A stretch of 64,000 nt of DNA from Aphidius gifuensis. Its lineage: Eukaryota > Arthropoda > Insecta > Hymenoptera > Braconidae. The translations under genes and the position numbers were made by a program. The stretch lies in assembly GCF_014905175.1 (NCBI RefSeq), contig NC_057788.1, positions 26,878,154 to 26,942,153 on the forward strand, in the 5' to 3' direction. Positions 51,403-62,159 of the stretch are shown here, piece by piece (within the stretch, counting starts at the first letter, position 1; the number at the start of each line of letters is the position of its first letter). The notes below the pieces were generated by a model that was given only the letters and a program-made list of their open reading frames with translations, ran no database searches and was not told the DNA's origin.

Positions 51403-54340
51403 AATCATGTTTTAAAAGAGGTAAACATTCAAAATAATGAAATACCTCTTTGCTAATTATATTCTCCTAATACAAAATGCTATTTTTTTCATATTTCACT
51501 GGACCAAAAACTTCTTTCATAAGGGAATTATTTTATAAAAGAGGTAAACATTTAAAATAATAAGATACCTCTTTGCTAATTATATTCTCCTAATAAAAAA
51601 TGCTATTTTTTTCAAATATAGCCGGACAAAAAATTTATTTTAATAGAGAATTATATTATAAAAAAGAGAAACATTCAAAATAATGAAATACCTCTTTGCT
51701 AATTATATTCTCCTAATACAAAATTCTATTTTTTTTTAAATTTCGCCGGACAAAAAATTTTCTTTATCAGGGAATTATATTACAAAAGAGGTAAACATTT
51801 AAAATAATGAGATACCTCTTTGCTAATTATATTTTCCTAATACAACATGCTATTTTTTTCAAATTTAGCCGGACAAAAAATTTATTTTATTAGGGAATTA
51901 TATTATAAAAAAAAAAACATTCAAAATAATGAAATACCTCTTTGCTAATTATAATCTCCTTATACAAAATTCTATTTTTTTTAAATTTCGCCGGACAAAA
52001 AATTTATTTCATCAGGGAATTATATTACAAAAGAGGTAAACATTTAAAATAATGAAATACCTCTTTGCTAATTATATTCTCCTAATACAAAACGCTATTT
52101 TTTTCAGATTTCACTGGACCAAAAACTTCTTTCATAAGGGAATTATTTTATAAAAGAGGTAAACATTTAAAATAATAAGATACCTCTTTGCTAATTATAT
52201 TCTCCTAATACTAAATGCTATTTTTTTCAGATTTCACTGGACCAAAAACTTCTTTCATAAGGGAATTATTTTATAAAAGAGGTAAACATTTAAAATAATA
52301 AGATACCTCTTTGCTAATTATATTCTCCTAACAAAAAATGCTATTTTTTTCAAATGTAGCCGGACAAAAAATTTATTTTAATAGGGAATTATATTATAAA
52401 AAAGAGAAACATTCAAAATAATGAAATACCTCTTTGCTAATTATATTCTCCTAATACAAAATGCTATTTTTTTCAAATTTCGCTGGACAGAAATTTATTT
52501 TATTAAGAAATTATATTTTAAAAGAGGTAAACATTTGAAATGATGAATTACCTCTTTGCTAATTATATTCTCCTGATACGACATGCTATTTTTCTCAGAT
52601 TTCACTGGACCAAAAACTTCTTTCATAAGGGAATTATTTTATAAAAGAGGTCAACATTTAAAATAATGAGATACCTCTTTGCTAATTATATTCTCCTAAT
52701 ACAAAATTCTATTTTTTTCAAATTTCGCCGGACAAAAAATTTATTTTATTAGAGAATTATATTATAAAAAAGGTAAACATTTAAAATAATGGAATACCTC
52801 TTTGCTAATTATATTCTCCTAATACAAAATTCTATTTTTCTCAAATTTCGCCGGACAAAAAATTTATTTTATTAGGGAATTATATTACCAAAGAGGTAAA
52901 CATTCAAAATAATAGAATACCTCTTTGCTAATTATATTCTCCTAATACAAAATGCTATTTTTTTCAAATTTCGCCGGACCAAAAATTTATTTTATTAGGG
53001 AATCATGTTTTAAAAGAGGTAAACATTCAAAATAATGAAATACCTCTTTGCTAATTATATTCTCCTAATACAAAATGCTATTTTTTTCATATTTCACTGG
53101 ACCAAAAACTTCTTTCATAAGGGAATTATTTTATAAAAGAGGTAAACATTTAAAATAATAAGATACCTCTTTGCTAATTATATTCTCCTAATAAAAAATG
53201 CTATTTTTTTCAAATATAGCCGGACAAAAAATTTATTTTAATAGGGAATTATATTATAAAAAAGAGAAACATTCAAAATAATGAAATACCTCTTTGCTAA
53301 TTATATTCTCCTAATACAAAATTCTATTTTTTTTTAAATTTCGCCGGACAAAAAATTTTCTTTATCAGGGAATTATATTACAAAAGAGGTAAACATTTAA
53401 AATAATGAGATACCTCTTTAATTATATTTTCCTAATACAACATGCTATTTTTTCAAATTTAGCCGGACAAAAATTTATTTTATTAGGGAATTATATTATA
53501 AAAAAACATTCAAAATAATGAAATACCTCTTTGCTAATTATAATCTCCTATACAAAATTCTATTTTTAAATTTCGCCGGACAAAAAATTTCTTTCATCAG
53601 GCAATTATATTACAAAAGAGGTAAACATTTAAAATAATGAAATACCTCTTTGCTAATTATATTCTCCTAATACAAAACGCTATTTTTTTCAGATTTCACT
53701 GGACCAAAAACTTCTTTCATAAGGGAATTATTTTATAAAAGAGGTAAACATTCAAAATAATAAGATACCTCTTTGCTAATTATATTCTCCTAATACTAAA
53801 TGCTATTTTTTTCAGATTTCACTGGACCAAAAACTTCTTTCATAAGGGAATTATTTTATAAAAGAGGTAAACATTTAAAATAATAAGATACCTCTTTGCT
53901 AATTATATTCTCCTAACAAAAAATGCTATTTTTTTCAAATGTAGCCGGACAAAAATTTATTTTAATAGGGAATTATATTATAAAAAAGAGAAACATTCAA
54001 AATAATGAAATACCTCTTTGCTAATTATATTCTCCTAATACAAAATGCTATTTTTTTCAAATTTCGCTGGACAGAAATTTATTTTATTAAGAAATTATAT
54101 TTTAAAAGAGGTAAACATTTGAAATGATGAATTACCTCTTTGCTAATTATATTCTCCTGATACGACATGCTATTTTTCTCAGATTTCACTGGACCAAAAA
54201 CTTCTTTCATAAGGGAATTATTTTATAAAAGAGGTAAACATTTAAAATAATGAGATACCTCTTTGCTAATTATATTCTCCTAATACAAAATTCTATTTTT
54301 TTCAAATTTCGCCGGACAAAAAATTTATTTTATTAGGGAA
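51403..54340. repeat. Eleven-monomer block repeated at a 13-monomer offset
   Basis: The series of monomer variants beginning with GGGAATCATG at 51403 recurs in the same order from 53001 (offset 1598, 13 monomers less one base). The same series occurs a third time from about 45385 to 46740, some 6.0 kb earlier. Variant order includes CATATTTCAC, AATATAGCC, ATAATCTCC, ACTAAATGC, CTAACAAAAAATGC and ACGACATGC monomers. This is higher-order repeat structure. Confidence 0.75.
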
Positions 54341-56020
54341 TTATATTATAAAAGAGGTAAACATTTAAAATAATGAAATACCTCTTTGCTAATTATATTC
54401 TCCTAATACAAAATTCTATTTTTTTTAAATTTCGCCGGACAAAAAATTTATTTTATCAAGGAATTATATTATAAAAGAGGTAAACATTTAAAATAATGAA
54501 ATACCTCTTTGCTAATTATATTCTCCTAATACAAAATGCTATTTTTTCAAATTTCGCCGGACAAAAAATTTATTTTATTAGGGAATTATATTATAAAAGA
54601 GGTAAACATTTAAAATAATGACATACCTCTTTGCTAATTATATTCTCCTAATACAAAATGCTATTTTTTTCAAATTTAGCCGGACAAAAAATTTATTTTA
54701 TTAAGGAATTATATTATAAAAGAGGTAAACATTTAAAATAATGACATACCTCTTTGCTAATTATATTCTCCTAATACAAAATGCTATTTTTTTCAAATTT
54801 AGCCGGACAAAAAATTTATTTTATTAAGGAATTATATTATCAAGGAGGTAAACATTTAAAATAATAAAATACCTCTTTGCTAATTATATTCTCCTAATAC
54901 AAAATGCTATTTTTTTCAAATTTCGCCTGACAAAAAACTTTATTTTATTAAGGAATTATATTATCAAAGAGGTAAACATTTAAAATAATAAAATACCTCT
55001 TTGCTAATTATATTCTCCTGATACGAAATGCTATTTTTCTCAGATTTCACTGGACCAAAAACTTCTTTCATAAGGGAATTATTTTATAAAAGAGGTAAAC
55101 ATTTAAAATAATGAGATACCTCTTTGCTAATTATATTCTCCTAATACAAACTGCTATTTTTTTCAAATTTAGCCGGACAAAAAATGTATTTTATTAGGGA
55201 ATTATATTATAAAAGAGGTAATCATTTAAAATAATAGAATACCTCTTTGCTAATTATATTGTCCTAATACAAAATGCTATTTTTTTCAAATTTTGCCTGA
55301 CCAAAAATTTATTTTATTAGGGAAGCATATTATAAAAGAGGTAAACATTCAAAATAATGAAATACCTCTTTGCTAATCATATTCTCCTAATAATTAAGGA
55401 ATTATATTATAAAAAAGGGAAACATTCAAAATAATGAAATACCTCTTTGCTAATTATATTCTCCTAATACAAAATTCTATTTTTTTTAAATTTCGCCGGA
55501 CAAAAAATTTATTTTATTAGGGAATTATATTATAAAAGAGGTAAACATTTAAAATCATGAAATATCCTTTGCTAATTATATTCTCCTAATATAAATGGCT
55601 ATTTTTTTCAAATTTCGCCGGACTGAAAATTTATTTTATTAGGGAATTATATTTTAAAAGAGGTGAACTTTATAAATAGTAAAAGACCTCTTTGCTAATT
55701 ATATTTTCCTAATAGATAATTCTATTTCTTTTTAAATTTCCCTGGACAAAAAATTTATTTTATTAGGGAATTATATTTTAAAAGAGGTGAACTTTATAAA
55801 TAATGAAATACCTCTTTGCTAATTATATTCTCCTAATACAAAATGCTGTTTTATTCAAATTTCGCCGGACCAAAAATTTATTTCATTAGGGAATTATATT
55901 TTAAAAGAAGTAAACTTCACAAATGATAAAATACTCTTTTGCTAATTATATTTTCCTAATACAAAATGCTATTTTTTTAAAATTCTCCCTGACAAAAAAT
56001 TTATTTTATAAATAAATATT

Positions 56021-59000
56021 AATTCTCTTCCAAGTATATTAATTATAATTCCTTACATTTTAATACGAAATTTACAATCACATTAAAATAAAACAAACAC
56101 AAAATGGATAATATTGTTTTTTCCTGAAATTTAATATTGAACATTTTTGTTATTCGTGTGTAAATGTTTTGAGACAATTAAATGAAATAAGCATAATAAT
56201 AAAATGCAAATACATAGCATTTTGTGGCAACTACATTACACATTTTATACAGATACACATTGTAACAATAAATTTTCAAACGAATTAAAGAAATGGCCAA
56301 TAAAGACTGGATAATGCTAGCTTGTTTTAATATATATCATGTTTGCATAGCCCCTGACTTTCTCCTATACTCTATTTTACTTCTGCCCTATTCATCCCTA
56401 TACTCATTGCAACACCCTAAACTATACTGTTGTGTTGAATAATAAAAATTACTTTTTTTTTTGATTATATATACATGGAAAAAAATAATATATCGGTATA
56501 ACATTAGCTACTTCATTTTATTTTTAGTTGTATTTAATATACTACATAGTAAAGCTGACTATATTTTTTTTCCCCTCTAAATTAACAATAAGCTCAGTAA
56601 GAAAAACTACAAATTTTTTTTTATGCAAATATGTTATAGGCTCGACTGCTCATTTTCATATTTTCTTGAATATTTTAACGTTGATTTTATGTTTTTTCCT
56701 CCACTTATTTTTAGAATCTAATTAAAGTGAATATTTAAATTTTTTTTATTTTCGTACTTCAAGATTCATTATAAAAAACTCTTTTGATCTCATATTCAAC
56801 TTGACCTCTATTTTAAACTAATACATAAATACGTAAACAAAATAAAAAAAATATAAATTTGACTTTTTTTTTTTTATATTTCATTTTTCATTGTCTGGGT
56901 TTCTTTTCATTTTCACGAATTGAAATAAGGGCGGCGAGACATGATCCATAAATCGGGGTTATTTCTTTGTGAGCAACAAAAATTTTATTTTAACATCCAA
57001 AAAGTTTATAGTGGTATTTTATGATAATGTTTAAGATTTTTTTAACAAAAAACTCTAACCACTGTACTGAGATAACATGAGAATATTCATTTACAGAGAA
57101 TTCAACTTGAATATTTATTTTTTACTTTATAAATTTTGATCATCTAAATGCATATATAATATTTGTATTTTATTTTTTTTCCACGTCGTTAATTATTGAA
57201 AATTTCAAGTTAAATTTTTTCGACAACTAATATTTGGGGTATATATAATGTGAACAAGATCCTGTGAAAAAATGAATACTCACTTTGCTTATTGTGAAAA
57301 GTAGAAGACAGTCGCTCTTCACAGCCTGTTTACTCAGCAATCAAAATCTAATCAAAAAATTGATTTATACAATAGATTAACGACAACATATGGCTTCAAT
57401 AAATTCCAAAAGTAAATTAGTAAAACAACTCATTTTATTTTTTATTTTCACAAATAATCAGTATCTTTTTTTTTTTTTCTTATTACCCGATACAATTAAT
57501 TAATTTTTTTTTTTTTTTCTCAAACAAAATATTTAAAATCAGTACGTTATTATATACATTAATGTTAGTGTTTTATGTCTCATCCTTGAATATTTTTTTT
57601 AAAAAGTTTTCTTTTCTTTTTATTCCTTTGGATGTTTGTGTGTTTTATTAATTTAATTAATTTAATTTTCTAACAAATCAATCTTCACACATTTATTTAT
57701 AATTATTCTCTTTTTAGTTTTTTTTTTTTTTATTGTTAATTTTATTAACTACCAGTCATACTTTAAATCATATCGTTTATTCTCTTCAATTGTTCATTAT
57801 TTTATTTTTCTCAATAATCTTTACATTTTTCAGCGAACTGTACAGGTAAATTCTGTATTGAATTTACAAAAGTATCGCTAAAAATTTTACAAGCGTATAT
57901 ACGTTCTATTGTGTGAAAAATAATGTCGACAATTAAATAAAAAAAAAAAAAACGAAAAAACTTTCCAAATTGTTTTTTACTCTTTTATATTCGCAATGCT
58001 TTATCATTTCAATTGAAACACGGTATAAAAATGTGCATTCAAGTGAAAGAAACAAAACAGAAAACAAAAAAAAAAAAACATTTTTATCACTTGACACAAT
58101 TGTTGTCTATTGAAGAGACTAAATTTATTTATTTATTTACTTTTCAAACTCATGTAACGAAATATAAACATTCTACTAGAATAAACAGAAAAAAAAAAAT
58201 TAATTAACAAATTTATAACATGAATATAAACTTTGATTACAATTTTTTTTCATTTTTTTTTTTCACAAATTAAATTTCAGATATTTATTTATCATCCTAT
58301 ATATCTGTTAGCCTTTTTATTTTTTCTTTTTATTTTATTTTTTTTTTATATATCGTTTATATGATTTTTTTTTATATTCAGGCTTTATTTTAATTATTGG
58401 AATTGTTACATGGCCGAGTTAAATTTGTAATGCGAGCATATTCAATTAAGTTCATTTGATGTTGATATTTACCATTCGTGTAATGCATCTATTTTAAGAT
58501 TTAAAAAGCTGGACATAACAGTGAAGCCATCATTACTCAAATCGATTCACTGATAATCGTGCACATGCCTGTATAATTCATTGGATTTATGTGACATATT
58601 TATTCTTGTTTACATTATTAATTTTTCATTATATTTATATTTTTTTTATTATTTTTCTATTTTTTTTTTATAATAAAATCTACTTTATATATTATCATAT
58701 ACAGTGAGGCTAGCGAATTTCGCTATTTTTTTAAATATTATTTTTTCATTTTTGTTTTGTTTTATTTTTAAGTTCAAGTTTCTCTTTTTTTTTTCTTTGT
58801 AGAACAATCATTTCACATTCATACAAAGTAGGTTTTTTTTTTTTCTTTAAATGCATTCTTAGTTGAAAATATATTTACAGCAAATTAAATTGATCAGAAT
58901 GGTGCATTAATTATCTTTTGTAAAATTTATTTATTTGATTTTATTGTTAATTTTGAATTGAATTTATTTAAAAATTTTACACAAAAGATGTAATTATTTA

Positions 59001-59650
59001 AATGATTTATTGTCACAGCATTCTGATCAACTCAACTGTGAATCTATCCAATGGATACACGTACACATATTATACAAATACAATTTATAATTATATTTTT
59101 ACTGATTAAATTTATTTAACTTTTTTTATTTTTGATAAAACAAGAAATATTATTTTTTTTTATATTAATTTAATTTATCTATTCACACATATTATAAATT
59201 CCAGTAAATTTACAATGTTTTTTTTCTTTTATCTTTTAAATTTTATCATTTTTTAAATTTTATTAATTCATTAAAATTATATTTTTTTATTTATATTATT
59301 AAAAACTTTAATTTACGTTCAGTTTTATAAATTTTCTATAATTTTTTTTTTTTTCATTATTTTTATGTTCAATATGCACCTTGTTAAGTCAGAATTATTT
59401 ATGTTTATCATAAAAAATTCACATCTCTCTCTCATTAACTGAGTGACAACTAAATTTTTATATTTATTTATTATTTTTGTCAGTCAATTTAAAATATTTA
59501 ATATCAATCATTGTCAAAATTTTGTATTTTATTTTTTTTGTTATTATTTTTTTTTAAATATTTATTTTGACATGTCAAAATTTATATTTCACATTGGCAA
59601 TATATACTCACTGACTAGTTGAGCTGCACATTTAAAATAATTAAAACTTA
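56021..59650. other. AT-rich DNA right of the satellite
   Basis: Poly-T and TTTATT-rich sequence with no supportable gene. Open frames at 56528-56725 and 58013-58207 are low-complexity Phe/Leu or Lys-rich and are rejected. The stretch 58400-58620 is a little more complex but shows no motif or frame. Confidence 0.5.
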
Positions 59651-62049
59651 TAAATTGGATATGTGGATGGTTTATCGTGGGCTCATTAATTCTCGAGTTC
59701 ATGTATAACTACGACGACGACGATGACGAAGATAGAGGGTTTAACGGAATGAGGAATATATTCACCTCACTTACAGCGAATATTATTGGAACCCAACGAT
59801 TACTAACACAACTATTGAACTACCCCTTATATTCAATCGACATATTTATCATGATGAATATATATCAGCCAAACTTATCCTTATAGCATATCAACAATAT
59901 TATATTTTTTTAATATTCAATTTATTTTTTATTTTTACATACTTGATTCATTGATATTATGCAAATGTCTTTTTGATATTCACTTTGATTTTAATCATCA
60001 TACATGAATATATATTAATATATATATATTTAAACTGAACTCGGTATAAGTTTTTAATTATTTTAGTATGTTTAAGCATACAGATCAACTGTGAGAGAAA
60101 ATATTATATATTATTTTATGAATAATAAAACTAAAATATTATACAAACGAAAAATTAAATATTATGTATGGTAATTTATTTTTAATTTTATTAAATTTAT
60201 ATGATTTTAGCTAAAATTAAATTTTCCACATTTAAATATTTAAATAATACCGACTTTTTTTTATTTGCCTTTTTTTTTGCCTTCGTTTCTTTTTTTTTTT
60301 TGAGAAATTTAAAAGCATGTTAAATTCAATTTGTCGAACGATGTAACTACAATTTAATTTGTTATTTTTTTTTATATACTTTTTTTTTATATCGACATGA
60401 TCGGGTGTCATTAATTTTAGTACCTGAATGGTTCGTCATTTATAAATGCCGTTGGGATACAATTAAGTGATGGCGATTTGAGTCAACGACACGATCGAGA
60501 GTTATGACACGAACAAGAGTTATTACGTTCAAGTGTCGAATTTTTATTCTCAATTCTGGTAATTGTACACGATGGTGATTAAAAAATAAAAAAAAATAAA
60601 ATAATAGTTATAAAAAAAATTTTGATATAAAAGTTATGAAGAACGGTATAACTTCACGAGACATTTTAATGAGAGCATATCAGTATTGAAACGGCAAAAA
60701 AAAAGTGAATTATTTGTAGAGATGAGAAATACTTAATAACTCTTGGGTTATAGAAATAAAAAAAAAAAAAAAAAGAAAGAAATCTGGTGAGCCATGTACA
60801 GACGAGATGAAATGATTTTTTTTTTTTTTATTATTTTTCGTTTTGATTTCGCATGAGTTTTCTTTTTTATATATATCATTTTCATCAGACAAGATTCATT
60901 TTCTCACTCGATGATTCCGTCTGTCCCTCGTCAAGCATGATATCTGTTACTAGCCACTGAATTTCCCCGGGGGAATCGATCGTACACTAACTTTGCGTGA
61001 TAAAAATTCAAAAACCGAAAAAAAAAAAAACAATTCTTCAAAAATTCAAAAACATTTGCAAAGATAAATCTCAAACAAAATAATTTGATCGATGAATGCA
61101 ATATTATATATATTTTTTTTTTATATTATTTTAGAGGTCATTTTATCCCATGAGATTCACGCAATTGTCAATAATATATATTTTTTTTCTCTCACCGTCA
61201 AGTTGTCAAACAGATTGATACATCACTTTTTTATAAAAAAGAAAAACAAAAAAACTTATATTCATAAATAAATAAAAGAAAAAAAAATATACATTTACAC
61301 AGTATACACAAAAATCTCATTACATTATACACATAAAAATCAATCATTTTAAAAACTAAAATATAAAAATACCAATATATTAATACGTTAAAATGAATTT
61401 TAAAATTAAAAAAATATTTATCATTTTCTTAACTATCATTTTGTAGCCGAGTCAGTTTAAATATATATACATAAATAACTCACTCGATTGAAAATCGATT
61501 AACTGATTTCACTGGGGATGTTGTTTTTTTTATTTTTTACTTTTTACTAGTATTATTTTTTTTTTTTATCCTCTCATGGGGATGTTCACACGATGCTGGG
61601 GGCATGAACCATTGTGTCCACGGTCTTTTATCGTTCCAAATGAATGTCGATAAATCGACGATTAGGAGTTGGGTCACAATTTCTTGTTGAAAAACGAGGC
61701 CGTGGGCTTGGCCAGACTGATCGTCAAGGAGGAGATGGAGTTGACTCGCTGTTGATGAAGGTATATATTGAGGAATAAGGATAAGTACATAAATGCGATC
61801 ATAGAATTGAATAAACCCTTTTTTTTTTTCTTCTTCTTCTTTTATCATTATTTGTTGATGGGAATTTTATAGAAATTGAATAGTGATAAAGAAGTAAAAA
61901 AGAACAAGGGAATAAGAGGATTCAAAAGCAAAAAAAAACATAAAAATGAAGATTGGTATATGGGTTGTTCATAAAAAAATGCTAAGGGGCAAGTAATCAC
62001 TTTTTAAATGTCATATTTAATGACGTGGTTACTGCCAATCACCAATCAG
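59651..62049 (-). other. Possible long 3' UTR of the minus-strand GPI-protein gene
   Basis: Downstream, on the minus strand, of the terminal exon at 62050-62159. Four blocks richer in GC than their surroundings occur at about 59660-59890, 60420-60560, 60890-61010 and 61560-61860. Each has short open stretches in several frames on both strands but none has a convincing codon pattern with splice sites. I read them as possible conserved 3' UTR or regulatory blocks. The poly(A) site is not identifiable among many AATAAA matches. Confidence 0.3.
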
Positions 62050-62159
62050 TCACCTTGCAAATGAACCAGCATGCAAAAATAATAACAACAATGCAAGTGT
62101 CCTTGTTGCTGCACCACTATTACTCGAGTTGCCATGTTGCATTGCTGCTGGATGTTCAC
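62050..62159 (-). CDS. Terminal exon ending in a GPI-anchor-like signal (rest of gene right of window)
   Basis: On the minus strand a good acceptor (TTATTTTTCAG) is followed by 110 coding bases to a TGA at 62050-62052. After a split first codon the residues read EHPAAMQHGNSSNSGAATR, then TLALLLLFLHAGSFAR and stop. Small residues (NSSNSGAA), a short spacer and a hydrophobic end of about 15 residues are the layout of a GPI-attachment signal, as in insect Ig-superfamily adhesion proteins, though nothing here proves that family. An alternative is a first coding exon in which Met at MQHG starts a signal peptide and GTGACT is a weak donor. No fitting downstream exon was found, so I prefer the terminal-exon reading. 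Upstream exons would lie beyond 62160. Confidence 0.5.

Larger units (their letters stand above)
43320..56020. repeat. Satellite array, about 100 copies of a 123-bp monomer
   Basis: Direct tandem repeats with a 123-base period: the word TACCTCTTTGCTAATTATAT recurs at 123-base spacing (for example its CCTCTTT at 43458, 43581 and 43704). About 12.7 kb gives roughly 103 monomers. Both edges are degenerate, as usual for satellites. Two monomer types are interspersed: one with ...TTCGCCGGACAAAAAATTTA..., the other with ...TTCACTGGACCAAAAACTTC.... Each monomer also contains an inverted repeat centred on AAAGAGGTA / TACCTCTTT. No open frame or spacer structure is present, so it is neither a gene nor a CRISPR array. 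Confidence 0.97.

Noticed and set aside
43320..56020. Regularly spaced repeats resembling a CRISPR array
   Set aside because: The 123-bp units are contiguous direct repeats with no unique spacers, in an intron-containing eukaryotic genome; this is satellite DNA.
43320..56020. TTAGGG words in each monomer suggesting telomeric repeats
   Set aside because: The word occurs once per 123 bases inside a longer dyad arm and is often TTAAGG or TCAGGG; it is not a short tandem telomere repeat.
57834..57845. 12-nt microexon-like unit (TTTTTCAG, 12 bases, GTAAAT)
   Set aside because: No adjacent coding exon or frame to join on this strand; chance match in T-rich DNA is likely.
59677..59886. 69-codon + strand frame with an Asp/Glu run
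   Set aside because: No acceptor or donor consistent with an exon, and the acidic run comes from a GAC/GAT simple repeat; kept only as part of the GC-richer islands.
61537..61848. 103-codon minus-strand frame in the 61.6-kb island
   Set aside because: Starts in a poly-Glu/Lys run from a GAA repeat and ends in a Lys run; other frames across the same block are equally open, so coding status is not supported.
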